A DNA stretch of 64,000 nt from Bacillus suaedaesalsae (GCF_016890225.1 NZ_JAFELM010000043.1:62001-126000), one strand, 5' to 3'; positions 25,761-34,280 are shown, numbered from the stretch's first letter. A program made the numbers and translations. The notes: generated by a model not told the origin, from the sequence alone.

Positions 25761-26953
25761 AAATAAGAATTTTACTTCTTCTTGCTATAAGTTTATGTTT
25801 ATTAACTGGTTGCTGGGATCGAGTTGAATTAAATGATATTGGAATAGTTACTGGTCTTGCCGTTGAAAAAGGAAAGGATCATAAGTATAAATTAACAGTA
25901 GAAGTTTTAAATGCAACAGAGAACTCTAAAATGGAAGCACAAGGCAATGCACCTGCAACCATATATTCTCAAGAAGGGAACTCTTTATCTGAGCTTGCTC
26001 ACCGTATGAATGTTGGAGTTGCAAGGCAACTTATCTATTCACATACTCGCGTATTTTTAATCGATGAACAAGTGGCAAAACAAGGAGTCACTGATTTTAT
26101 AGATTTTTTAGAACGAAGTGGAGAATTTCGAAATGACTTTAACATTTTCCTGTTTGAGGGTGGAAATGCAGACGATGCCTTAAAAACAACCTACACTCTC
26201 CAAAAGGTTTCTTCATTAAAATTAAATAAGCAAATTGAATCCTTTTATAAAGAATGGGGAGGAGATCCGAATGTTCGGTTAACGGACTTTATTTCGGCAT
26301 TAACCTCTGATGGCAGGGAACCTACGATTGCAATGGTTAAAGTAAAAGGAGACCCTAAGAAAGGAAACTCAGTTGAGAATATGCAGAAAGTTGAGCCTGA
26401 AGCATTAGTCGAAGTTGCAGGACTTGCTGTGTTTAAAGGAGATAAATTAGTAGATAAGCTTACGATAAATGATACTCGAAATTATTTATGGCTTGATAAT
26501 ATCCAAAGTACGAGCTTAACCGTACCTTGTGAAGGTGAAGAGGGAAATTATTTAGATTTACGTGTTACACGTTCCCATACAGACATTGATTCAAAAGTAG
26601 TAAGGGGTGTTCCGCAATTTTCGGTAGCAATTAATGTGGAATCTAGAATTGAAGGGTCACAATGTGAAGGAAATTTAGAGCGAATTGATACGTACGAAGA
26701 ATATGAAAAGCAAGTAGAAAATACATTAGAGGATCAAGTAAATGAAACCGTTCAAAAGGTACAAGAGCTGGAATCAGACATTTTCGGATTCGGTGAAATC
26801 ATCCAAAGGCAACATTATCATGATTTCCAAAATATGAAGAACGAATGGAACAAGTATTTTGCTGATGCAAAGGTTGAGATTAAAGCAAATGTGTTTATAA
26901 GAAGATCAGGGATACGTAATCAAAATATAATAAGTGATTCAGATAAATATTAA
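25757..26953 (+). CDS. Spore germinant receptor C subunit lipoprotein (GerAC/GerKC family)
   Basis: 398 residues. Signal peptide with lipobox LLTGC (Cys about residue 18) followed at once by WDRVELND, the family hallmark. Three-domain GerAC fold expected. Lipidated by Lgt and exposed on the outer face of the spore inner membrane. ATGA overlap with the A-subunit gene; last gene of the D-B-A-C operon. Confidence 0.93.
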   Translation: MKIRILLLLAISLCLLTGCWDRVELNDIGIVTGLAVEKGKDHKYKLTVEVLNATENSKMEAQGNAPATIYSQEGNSLSELAHRMNVGVARQLIYSHTRVFLIDEQVAKQGVTDFIDFLERSGEFRNDFNIFLFEGGNADDALKTTYTLQKVSSLKLNKQIESFYKEWGGDPNVRLTDFISALTSDGREPTIAMVKVKGDPKKGNSVENMQKVEPEALVEVAGLAVFKGDKLVDKLTINDTRNYLWLDNIQSTSLTVPCEGEEGNYLDLRVTRSHTDIDSKVVRGVPQFSVAINVESRIEGSQCEGNLERIDTYEEYEKQVENTLEDQVNETVQKVQELESDIFGFGEIIQRQHYHDFQNMKNEWNKYFADAKVEIKANVFIRRSGIRNQNIISDSDKY

Positions 26954-26981
26954 AATCGGCAATTTTTTGTCGATTTTTTTT
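26952..26981 (+). terminator. Terminator of the germinant receptor operon
   Basis: AAAATCG/CGATTTT stem followed by TTTT. Confidence 0.65.
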
Positions 26982-27039
26982 ATTAATCATATCGAATCAT
27001 CGTTTCTCGTAGGATGTAATATGAGGAAGGAGGAGTGAT

Positions 27040-27894
27040 GTGAAAAAACAAGACTACTATGAACAAAAGATTATTGAAGGAGAATACTTCTATCTTTCCG
27101 TTTGTTTTGATCATTTTAATCAACGAATACGCTTGGATGATTATCGTGGGAATCTATCGTTGATAGCAGATAAGGTAATTGAATTGGCAAGCAAGCACTC
27201 TTATTCAAAGGCAATTCTATACTCGAGAAGAGAGCACGTACATTGCTTTGTAGAAAAGGGATTTTTACTTGAAGCAATATTTGAAGGCTTTTTTCATGGA
27301 AGTCATGCATATGCTTTGACGATGTATTTTGAGTCTGCAAGAAAGAAAAGTGATAGCTGGTTAAAAGAAGATAAAATTCTGCAGGATGTACTAAGTTTAC
27401 CTGTCACAAAAAATCAGGGGAATTTGCCAAGTGGATATAAATTGAGGAAAGGAACACCGATAGATGCAGAAATGCTCGCGGGTTTATATAAGGAAGTCTT
27501 TCAGGTGTATCCGACTCCTTTAAACGATCCTGGTTATATAAAAAAAATCATGAAAAGCAACACCGTTTTTTATGTAATTGAAAAGGAGGGTGTGCTAGTA
27601 AGTAGTGCATCAGCATGCATTGATTATAACTATGCCAACGCAGAAATATCAGACTGTGCTACTTTACCGGAGCATCGTTCGCATGGATTAATGAAACACT
27701 TGATTGTCAGACTTGAAAAAGAGCTAATCAGTCAAAAAATTTTCTGTGCATATTCGATTGCACGAGCACTATCATTTGGAATGAATGCCTCACTAAAACA
27801 ATTAGGCTATAAGTATAAAGGAAGAATGATGAACAATTGCTATATTTACGACAAGCTTGAAGATATGAATGTTTGGGTAAAGGACTTGTCATAG
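27040..27894 (+). CDS. ablB: Putative beta-lysine N6-acetyltransferase (AblB/YodP)
   Basis: 284 residues from GTG 27040 preceded by GGAAGGAGGAG. The C-terminal half is a GNAT domain: acetyl-CoA motif in CATLPEHRSHGLMKHLI and the YSIARALSFGMN segment; the N-terminal ~130 residues are the AblB-specific domain. AblB acetylates the epsilon amino group of beta-lysine made by KamA; N6-acetyl-beta-lysine is an osmolyte in archaea, but in Bacillus it may be a catabolic intermediate. It lies just upstream of kamA, though kamA appears to have its own promoter. Confidence 0.9.
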   Translation: MKKQDYYEQKIIEGEYFYLSVCFDHFNQRIRLDDYRGNLSLIADKVIELASKHSYSKAILYSRREHVHCFVEKGFLLEAIFEGFFHGSHAYALTMYFESARKKSDSWLKEDKILQDVLSLPVTKNQGNLPSGYKLRKGTPIDAEMLAGLYKEVFQVYPTPLNDPGYIKKIMKSNTVFYVIEKEGVLVSSASACIDYNYANAEISDCATLPEHRSHGLMKHLIVRLEKELISQKIFCAYSIARALSFGMNASLKQLGYKYKGRMMNNCYIYDKLEDMNVWVKDLS

Positions 27895-27938
27895 TTAATA
27901 TCTAACATTATTTAAATGAAAGCGATTTCGATTGAGAT

Positions 27939-27967
27939 AACTTTTTAACTTTCCCTCACATATACTA
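27939..27967 (+). promoter_or_regulatory. Candidate sigma-K promoter of kamA
   Basis: CATATACTA at 27959-27967 matches the sigma-K -10 consensus CATAnnnTA exactly, and AACT at 27939-27942 supplies the -35 AC with a 16-bp spacer. Located 41 bp before the kamA start. Mother-cell expression would fit the neighbouring sporulation genes. Confidence 0.6.
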
Positions 27968-28008
27968 GGTTAAGTTTCTTTTATAGGCATAATGAAGGAG
28001 GGTTTACT

Positions 28009-29409
28009 ATGATTAACGATGTATTTAAACCAACGCGTCATTGGAAGGATATTGAACTGTGGAAAGATATTACAGAAGAGCAATGGAACGATTGGGTTTG
28101 GCAACTTACGAATACCATACGAACACTCGATGATTTACGTAAAGTCATCAACTTAACTCCTAATGAAGAAGAGGGGGTAAAAATTGCAACGAAAACTATT
28201 CCGTTAAACATAACACCTTATTATGCATCACTTATGAATCCAGATGACCCAAGATGTCCTATTCGTATGCAATCTGTACCTATTTCGAAAGAGTTAAATA
28301 AAACAAAATACGATCAAGAAGATCCGTTGCAAGAGGATGAAGATTCACCGACTCCGGGATTAACACATCGTTATCCAGACCGTGTTTTGTTTTTAGTTAC
28401 CAACCAATGCTCTATGTACTGTAGATATTGTACGAGAAGACGTTTTTCTGGTCAGATTGGAATGGGTGTCCCAAAGAAACAAATGGACCAAGCAATTAGC
28501 TATATAAGAAGCAACCCGGAGATTAGAGATGTATTAATTTCAGGTGGAGACGGATTATTAATTAATGATCAAATAGTAGAATATATTTTAAAAAATTTAC
28601 GTGACATTCCACATGTAGAAATAATTCGAATTGGCACGCGCGCACCAGTTGTATTTCCTCAACGAATCACAGAAAATTTATGTAATATTCTAAAGAAGTA
28701 CCATCCAGTATGGTTGAATACACATTTTAATACTTCTATTGAGATCACAGAAGACTCTAAACGAGCTTGTGAAATGCTGGCAAATAGCGGAGTTCCAGTA
28801 GGTAATCAATCTGTTATTCTAGCAGGAATCAATGATAGTGTTGCTATAATGAAGAAGTTGATGCATGACTTAGTTAAAATTCGTGTAAGACCTTATTATA
28901 TTTATCAATGTGATCTTTCAGAAGGAATTGGACATTTCCGAGCACCAGTTTCAAAAGGTATTGAAATAATAGAAGGATTACGTGGACACACATCTGGTTA
29001 TGCCGTTCCAACTTTTGTAGTGGACGCTCCAGGTGGTGGAGGGAAAATATCACTGCAGCCTAATTACCTACTTTCTCAAAGTCCGAATAAAGTTGTACTT
29101 CGTAACTTCGAGGGTGTTATTACAACCTACCCAGAGCCAGAAAATTATGTGCCTGGTAAAGCAGATGATTATTTTGGTGAAGTGTACCCGAACTATATGC
29201 AGAAGGATTCAAATATCGGTATCGCAGGTTTAATGAATGACCATCACTTTAATCTTGTACCAGATGGATTAAATCGTTTAGAGAGACGCCATACGTACAC
29301 GGAAAATCCAGAACATAGTTCATTAAAGGATAAACGTGAAAAACGTGATCAATTGAAGGAAAAGAAATTTCTTGCGGAACAAAAGAAAAATACGCAAGGT
29401 AATGGATGA
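28009..29409 (+). CDS. kamA: L-lysine 2,3-aminomutase
   Basis: 466 residues, radical-SAM and PLP enzyme. The [4Fe-4S] ligands are C134, C138 and C141 (CSMYCRYCTRR); the PLP lysine is K346 in PGGGGK; GGDGLL is the SAM motif. Converts L-lysine to L-beta-lysine. A long charged C-terminal tail (KDKREKRDQLKEKK) extends past the clostridial enzyme. AAGGAGGG precedes the ATG. Followed within 12 bp by yokU, and then yozE, as in other Bacillus genomes. Confidence 0.97.
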   Translation: MINDVFKPTRHWKDIELWKDITEEQWNDWVWQLTNTIRTLDDLRKVINLTPNEEEGVKIATKTIPLNITPYYASLMNPDDPRCPIRMQSVPISKELNKTKYDQEDPLQEDEDSPTPGLTHRYPDRVLFLVTNQCSMYCRYCTRRRFSGQIGMGVPKKQMDQAISYIRSNPEIRDVLISGGDGLLINDQIVEYILKNLRDIPHVEIIRIGTRAPVVFPQRITENLCNILKKYHPVWLNTHFNTSIEITEDSKRACEMLANSGVPVGNQSVILAGINDSVAIMKKLMHDLVKIRVRPYYIYQCDLSEGIGHFRAPVSKGIEIIEGLRGHTSGYAVPTFVVDAPGGGGKISLQPNYLLSQSPNKVVLRNFEGVITTYPEPENYVPGKADDYFGEVYPNYMQKDSNIGIAGLMNDHHFNLVPDGLNRLERRHTYTENPEHSSLKDKREKRDQLKEKKFLAEQKKNTQGNG

Positions 29410-29420
29410 GGTGAAGGTAC

Positions 29421-29693
29421 ATGACTTGTGATTGGTGTGGCTCATTGCAATCGAAACAAGGAGAGAATACCGTATATTGGGAGCTTCCGGATGGCTCGCG
29501 TGCCATTACAATTACTGAAACTCCTTGTATTCGCTGCGATGATTGTGGAATGACGTACCAAACAGAGAGAACCATTGATGAAATTGAAGATCAACTAATG
29601 TTAATTGATACGAAGAGTTTGAATCAACAATTGACTTTCAAACAACTAATGGAAACACCACGATGGCTGAAAATGAACTATTTCGGAAAGTAA
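29421..29693 (+). CDS. yokU: YokU-family zinc-ribbon protein
   Basis: 90 residues. Two CxxC knuckles, CDWC (residues 3-6) and CIRCDDC (about 36-42), form a YgiT-type zinc ribbon; the rest is acidic helical. GAGGTGAAGGTAC precedes the ATG, 12 bp after kamA. YokU genes habitually sit next to kamA, so a role in KamA maturation or regulation is possible; none is established. Confidence 0.85.
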   Translation: MTCDWCGSLQSKQGENTVYWELPDGSRAITITETPCIRCDDCGMTYQTERTIDEIEDQLMLIDTKSLNQQLTFKQLMETPRWLKMNYFGK

Positions 29694-29772
29694 GCATTGG
29701 ACAATATTCATATTTCCTTCTATAATGGAAAATCAGTATAACCAATATTGGTTGAACTAGGAGGAACTGAAG

Positions 29773-29991
29773 TTGTCACGATCATTTTATCACTTTCTAT
29801 TGAAATATCGAATGAATAAACCTACCAATGAAGTTGCAGCATTTGCAAATGCAGCTTATGATGACCATAGCTTCCCAAAGCATTCAACTGACTACTACGA
29901 GCTAACAAATTACCTTGAACTGAACGGATCTTACTTACCAAGCATGTCTATCTTTGACCAGGCTTGGGACTTATATATGTTGAATGAATAG
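29773..29991 (+). CDS. yozE: YozE-family small protein
   Basis: 72 residues, TTG start after AGGAGGAAC. Compact helical protein containing SFYHFLLKYR, FANAAYDDHSFPK and a C-terminal FDQAWDLYM, the known YozE (UPF0346) pattern, which folds like a SAM domain. Function unknown. Ends in a perfect terminator. Confidence 0.92.
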   Translation: MSRSFYHFLLKYRMNKPTNEVAAFANAAYDDHSFPKHSTDYYELTNYLELNGSYLPSMSIFDQAWDLYMLNE

Positions 29992-30019
29992 CATCCAATA
30001 ATAATTGGATGCTATTTTA
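29988..30019 (+). terminator. Strong terminator after yozE
   Basis: Perfect 12-bp stem ATAGCATCCAAT/ATTGGATGCTAT overlapping the stop codon, then TTTATTG. Confidence 0.88.
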
Positions 30020-30037
30020 TTGTTGTCTTTAATCAAA

Positions 30038-30096
30038 CACTTTAACTCATTAACGCATTGGGGGACAGGCCCCCAGTGCGTTAATGAGTTAAAGTG
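30038..30096. repeat. GGGGG/CCCCC-core hairpin repeat, copy 2 (59 bp)
   Basis: Two 27-nt arms pair with one G-T wobble: the left arm starts CACTTTAACTCATTAACGCA and the right arm ends GTTAATGAGTTAAAGTG, around the centre GGGGGACAGGCCCCC. Followed by a run of A's. Related to 16332-16371. Non-coding; far longer than a normal terminator and lacking a T-run. Confidence 0.85.
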
Positions 30097-30110
30097 CAAA
30101 AAAAAGTAAT

Positions 30111-30138
30111 TTACAGTTTTATGCAGTAGAGTTATAAT
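30111..30138 (+). promoter_or_regulatory. Sigma-A-type promoter for the leader ORF/ABC operon
   Basis: TTTACA, 16-bp spacer, TATAAT; about 35 bases upstream of the leader ORF start. Confidence 0.6.
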
Positions 30139-30173
30139 TTGATAGAATATGCGAAAAAAGGGGCGTGAGAAAC

Positions 30174-30242
30174 ATGTGGATTACACGAAATTACAGTCAA
30201 CATCATCATACTGTTTCTTTAAGCCGACTACTGTTTGTCTAA
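30174..30242 (+). CDS. 22-residue leader peptide upstream of ABC transporter
   Basis: ATG with AAAGGGGCGTGAG upstream, encoding a peptide beginning MWITRNYSQHHHTV with three consecutive His codons and ending LSRLLFV. Promoter, SD, tiny ORF and then an intrinsic terminator before the ABC genes form the layout of a ribosome-mediated attenuator. The TGTGG of its second codon could pair with the CCACA of the terminator's 5' arm. Function as a leader is inferred. Confidence 0.5.
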   Translation: MWITRNYSQHHHTVSLSRLLFV

Positions 30243-30265
30243 CAAAACGTTATTATAACGATGTT

Positions 30266-30296
30266 AAACCACAGAATAGTTGTCTGTGGTTTTTTT
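30266..30296 (+). terminator. Intrinsic terminator/attenuator before the ABC transporter genes
   Basis: AAACCACAGA/TCTGTGG stem followed by TTTTTTT. Only 37 bases separate it from the next start codon and no good promoter lies between, so transcription of the ABC genes probably depends on read-through. Confidence 0.75.
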
Positions 30297-30333
30297 GTGT
30301 GCAAAAATCGAATATACGTTCGAGGGGGATTTT

Positions 30334-31359
30334 ATGATTATTGTAAAAGATTTGAAAAAGGAATATAAAATTGCAAAACGAGACCCTGGTTTATCAGGTG
30401 CGATAAAGTCATTATTTAAACGAGTATATGTAACGAAACATGCTGTGAAAGGACTTGAGTTTTCCATTCAACAAGGAGAAACGGTTGCTTATATTGGGGC
30501 TAATGGGGCTGGAAAGTCAACAACGATAAAAATGTTAACTGGGATCTTAACACCTACAAGTGGTGAGGTAACGGTTAATGGGATTGTCCCGTACAAGCAA
30601 AGGCAGAAGAATGCAAAAAATATTGGCGCAGTCTTTGGTCAACGTACTCAATTGTTTTGGGACATTCCCGTACGTGAATCGTTTGATCTATTAAAACACA
30701 TTTACGAAATACCAGAAAAAGAGTATCAGGAGACAGTAAGCATGTTCACAGAGGTGCTTCATTTAGAACCGTTATTAGGCATACCAGTTCGTCAACTAAG
30801 CTTAGGGCAAAAGATGCGGTGTGAGTTAGCAGCTGCCTTCTTACATCGTCCTTCTGTTGTGTATTTAGATGAACCAACAATTGGTCTGGATATAGCAGTA
30901 AAGGTGAGAATAAGACAGTTTATTAAAGAAATGAATGTAAGGTGGGGGACCACGGTTTTATTAACGACACATGATATGCAAGATATCGAAGAGATTTGTG
31001 ACCGCATTATCATTATTGACGACGGAAATATCCTATATGATGGTGACCTTGCGAATATTAAACGTCAATTTGGTCAAAAACGTGTAATACATTTTGATCT
31101 AGTTCAAAAGGAATCATTTGTGTTACCAGTAGAACTAATTGGAAAAGTAGATATTCAATCTTCAGAGGATGAAAGTAAGCTTTCACTTTCGTTTGACCAT
31201 GAGGAAACGTCAAGCTCATTTGTCATCTCTACTATAATGAATCACTATAATGTTCAAGATTTAAGTGTTAGTGATCCAAGGATTGAGTCCATTGTAGAAG
31301 ACATTTATAACAAGCGGGAAATAGGGGATGTACATGAAAAAGTATTGGCAGCTGACTAA
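30334..31359 (+). CDS. ABC transporter ATP-binding protein (COG4586 type)
   Basis: 341 residues from ATG 30334 with GAGGGGG upstream. Walker A GANGAGKST, Q-loop FGQRTQL, signature LSLGQKMRCELA, Walker B VVYLDEPTIGLD, switch His TTHDMQD. A C-terminal ~100-residue extension follows. This subtype pairs with two ABC-2 permeases (next two genes) as an exporter of unknown substrate. It overlaps the first permease gene by 26 bp. Confidence 0.95.
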   Translation: MIIVKDLKKEYKIAKRDPGLSGAIKSLFKRVYVTKHAVKGLEFSIQQGETVAYIGANGAGKSTTIKMLTGILTPTSGEVTVNGIVPYKQRQKNAKNIGAVFGQRTQLFWDIPVRESFDLLKHIYEIPEKEYQETVSMFTEVLHLEPLLGIPVRQLSLGQKMRCELAAAFLHRPSVVYLDEPTIGLDIAVKVRIRQFIKEMNVRWGTTVLLTTHDMQDIEEICDRIIIIDDGNILYDGDLANIKRQFGQKRVIHFDLVQKESFVLPVELIGKVDIQSSEDESKLSLSFDHEETSSSFVISTIMNHYNVQDLSVSDPRIESIVEDIYNKREIGDVHEKVLAAD

Positions 31360-32122
31360 ATCACAAATGCAAATGAACACAGCATATTCAGCGTGGTATT
31401 GGGCAGGATCCGCGTCAACAATAATGCGATTACTGATTATGTATTATTTCTGGCATGCCGTTTATTCAAATCGTTCTTCGATTGAAAATATTGATATCTC
31501 AACGATGCTCACGTATATTGTGGTGGCGATGTTACTGCAAGGATATGTTAGCGGTATTGGAAACGAACTAGCAGAAAGAATTCGAAGTGGTGATATTGCC
31601 ATCGAATTGTTACGACCATATGACTTAATCTTTAAATTAATTTCAGTAGACGTCGGATCAAAACTAACTGTTTTCTTCCGGGAAACACTACCAATTATCG
31701 TGATTGTTTTTCTGTTCATGAAGTTAAATACACCTTCATCGTTTGAAGCAATGCTGTTATTCCTCGTTAGTAGTTTTGTTGGAATCTGGATTGGGACGTT
31801 TTTCGATTTTCTTGTTGGGGTAATCGCATTTTGGACGATTAATATTTGGGGGATGCGTGTATTAAAGGAAGGTGTTATTACCTTTTTCTCAGGAGCATTA
31901 GTACCTATCGTGTTATTTCCTGACTGGTTAAAAACGGTGAGTGAATATTTACCGTTCCAGTCAATGGTATATGTACCTGTATCCATTTATACAGGAATAG
32001 TTTCAGGAACAGATGCCTATTGGGCAATCGTAATTCAGCTTGTATGGCTTGTTGCTTTGTATGCATGTGTGAGAATCATATGGGCACAAGCATTAAAGAA
32101 GATTACGATATTCGGAGGTTAG
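31334..32122 (+). CDS. ABC-2 type permease subunit 1 (COG4587 type)
   Basis: 262 residues, six predicted membrane spans, with the conserved cytosolic segment GNELAERIRSGDIAIELLRPYDL. AGGGGATG precedes ATG 31334. Partner of the upstream ATPase and downstream permease in an exporter. Substrate unknown; family members have been linked to antimicrobial or polysaccharide export but evidence is thin. Confidence 0.92.
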   Translation: MKKYWQLTKSQMQMNTAYSAWYWAGSASTIMRLLIMYYFWHAVYSNRSSIENIDISTMLTYIVVAMLLQGYVSGIGNELAERIRSGDIAIELLRPYDLIFKLISVDVGSKLTVFFRETLPIIVIVFLFMKLNTPSSFEAMLLFLVSSFVGIWIGTFFDFLVGVIAFWTINIWGMRVLKEGVITFFSGALVPIVLFPDWLKTVSEYLPFQSMVYVPVSIYTGIVSGTDAYWAIVIQLVWLVALYACVRIIWAQALKKITIFGG

Positions 32123-32132
32123 GAGGGGTGGT

Positions 32133-32924
32133 ATGGTAAGATATGCGAAATTATATTGGGTATTTGCGAAAAACCATATGAAGGTCATGATAGAGTATCG
32201 AGTTGATTTTTTAATTGGAATTTTTTCAGTCATGCTTCAGCAATTTGCCTCCATTTTCTTTGTGAAAGTAGTGTTTGATCATATTGAACAGTTAAACGGA
32301 TGGTCGTTTTACGAAATCTTATTTATTTATGGAGTGGCGGCAACAGGTAGATCCATTCATCATATATTCTTTGATAATTTATGGACCTTAGGTTGGCAAT
32401 ATATAAGACCTGGGCAATTAGATCGTTTGTTAATTCGTCCGATTAATCCACTATTTCATTTATGTGCAGATCGCCTCCAACAAGATGGATTAGGTCAAAT
32501 TATCATTGGAATCATCATCATGACGATTGCAACTCCTCATTTAGATGTGACATGGGGTGTGATGGAGATCTTATTATTAATTATCATGATTATATCTTCT
32601 GGCATGATTTTTGTTGCGATCAATCTATTCTTTGCAACATTCTCATTTTGGATGATTGATAGCTTACCAATTGTGTGGGCTGTCTTTAATTTAAGTGACT
32701 TTGCAAGATATCCACTTACCATTTATCATAAGGGAATCGGTTTATTTTTAACATGGTTAATCCCCTATGGCTTTACTGCGTTTTATCCGGCTGCCTATTT
32801 TATAGGAGGAGAAGGATATAAATGGTTTGCACTATGGACACCACTTGTAGCCATCACTTCTTGCATCATTTCATATATGTTTTGGAATAGAGGTCTAAAA
32901 GCTTTTGCAAGTACAGGAAGCTAA
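32133..32924 (+). CDS. ABC-2 type permease subunit 2 (COG3694 type)
   Basis: 263 residues with six spans and the sister motif YIRPGQLDRLLIRPINPLF. AGGAGGGG upstream, 10 bp after the previous gene. With the preceding permease it forms a heterodimeric membrane domain. Ends the operon before a strong terminator. Confidence 0.92.
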   Translation: MVRYAKLYWVFAKNHMKVMIEYRVDFLIGIFSVMLQQFASIFFVKVVFDHIEQLNGWSFYEILFIYGVAATGRSIHHIFFDNLWTLGWQYIRPGQLDRLLIRPINPLFHLCADRLQQDGLGQIIIGIIIMTIATPHLDVTWGVMEILLLIIMIISSGMIFVAINLFFATFSFWMIDSLPIVWAVFNLSDFARYPLTIYHKGIGLFLTWLIPYGFTAFYPAAYFIGGEGYKWFALWTPLVAITSCIISYMFWNRGLKAFASTGS

Positions 32925-32925
32925 C

Positions 32926-32973
32926 AAAAAGTATAGAACAACCCTTTAGGTCAGGGGATGTTCTATACTTTTT
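32926..32973 (+). terminator. Strong terminator of the ABC operon
   Basis: AAAAAGTATAGAACA/TGTTCTATACTTTTT with an inner CCC/GGG pair, then TTTT. Confidence 0.9.
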
Positions 32974-33072
32974 TTATTTTCCCAAAATGCACATTCATGT
33001 AGCGCGATTTTTGGGTGAAAAGCATATACTACATTAATTAATTGATACGTTGCCTATAGGAGAGTGATAAAA

Positions 33073-33762
33073 ATGGAGGAAAAAAACCCAAAGTTCAAGG
33101 TTGGAGACATTGTTGTCATTTCTCTGTATGGAACGGTCAGTAAAATTTCTAAAATTAAAAGTTTAAATGGGAATTTTGCTTATGAGTTAAATAATAAAGA
33201 GGGGCTTTATTTAGAGGATACTCTTGAAAGTATTCTGGAGTATGACGATAAGAACACGAACCAAGAGTCACTTCAAGTTGAATTCAAGTATTACTTCGGT
33301 GATCTTGTACAAGTCAAAGGCTATGGAAAAGATTTGTTTAAGATTGTCGGATTACGAACAGAAATTTGGAGATATAAAAAAGATGCATGGGAAGACATAA
33401 TCTATGAATTATCAAGATTATCAGACGGTGAATGGCTAGAAGCAAGCGAAGATGAAATTACCCTTATTGCTGACCATGAACATGCTCCGATATTTTTACA
33501 GAAGTTAGATATGATTTATGTAAAGACAAAAGAAACTAAAGTGATGGAGATGTTACAGTCTATGAATAAGCAGCGAAAAACTGAAAAGGAACTCCTTCGA
33601 TTGAAACGGGAAAGAAAAGCGATTATCGACGGATTACTAGATGTTTACAATGATTATAAATATCTCTATGAGCTCTTTGAAGACGAGGAATATAAAAATG
33701 TAATGGAATTAGTGATGGAAAACCTATCAAAATTCACATCTAGTAAGAATGATGAACTGTAA
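33073..33762 (+). CDS. YodN-like cytosolic protein
   Basis: 229 residues, acidic and hydrophilic. Two similar N-terminal units begin FKVGDIVVIS and YYFGDLVQVKG, resembling SH3/KOW-like beta-barrels of ~60 residues each, followed by a charged helical C-terminal region (KQRKTEKELLRLKRERKA), probably a coiled coil. GGAGAGTGA precedes ATG 33073. Position among yod-type genes suggests B. subtilis YodN, which is itself uncharacterised. Confidence 0.6.
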   Translation: MEEKNPKFKVGDIVVISLYGTVSKISKIKSLNGNFAYELNNKEGLYLEDTLESILEYDDKNTNQESLQVEFKYYFGDLVQVKGYGKDLFKIVGLRTEIWRYKKDAWEDIIYELSRLSDGEWLEASEDEITLIADHEHAPIFLQKLDMIYVKTKETKVMEMLQSMNKQRKTEKELLRLKRERKAIIDGLLDVYNDYKYLYELFEDEEYKNVMELVMENLSKFTSSKNDEL

Positions 33763-33763
33763 G

Positions 33764-33946
33764 TTAAAACTTTATGAAGGCTTGTACTACTATCCATAAG
33801 AAAAACGGAATACCACCAAATAAAATAACTTTAAACATGTTGTTCGTAACAGTTTCCATCACATCATCAAAAATTGAAATGTCCTCAATTGTACTATTAT
33901 TAATTTGATTATTCGCCTCATATGAATAATGATAAGTTTTCTCCAT
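33764..33946 (-). CDS. 60-residue membrane protein, unknown function
   Basis: ATG on the minus strand with AAAGGAGGATC 7 bases upstream. The N-terminal 38 residues are polar and acidic; the C-terminal FKVILFGGIPFFLWIVVQAF is one membrane helix. It ends 2 bp from the convergent YodN-like gene. No family recognised; the strong SD supports expression. Confidence 0.65.
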   Translation of the reverse strand: MEKTYHYSYEANNQINNSTIEDISIFDDVMETVTNNMFKVILFGGIPFFLWIVVQAFIKF

Positions 33947-34092
33947 AATATGATCCTCCTTTGCGGCTTGTCCACTCTACTAGATAAATATGAATTACAT
34001 GAGAAGTTAGAACTCTTTTTCTTACTTAATGGAGAAATCTTTTTATCATAAAAGAAAAAACATTCACATAAATCGAAATAAGGGGTGATAAC

Positions 34093-34275
34093 GTGAGAGA
34101 AATCGAAGTGGTTATAGACACAGAGGAACTTGCAGAATTCATTTATGAGCAGTTATTAATAAGAGGTTATGTCCCTAGTGATGAAGAAGTTGATGAAGTT
34201 GCCGATATTGTATTCGATTACTTATTAACAAAGCAGGTCGTTGAGGAAGTTTGGGAAGAGGAAGAGGAAGATTAG
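34093..34275 (+). CDS. yozD: YozD-family acidic small protein
   Basis: 60 residues, GTG start after AAGGGGTGATAAC. Very acidic, beginning MREIEVVIDTEELAEFIYEQ and ending in a Glu-rich tail; length and the pattern around RGYVPSDEEVDEVADI match YozD. Function unknown. Confidence 0.78.
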   Translation: MREIEVVIDTEELAEFIYEQLLIRGYVPSDEEVDEVADIVFDYLLTKQVVEEVWEEEEED

Positions 34276-34280
34276 AAAAA

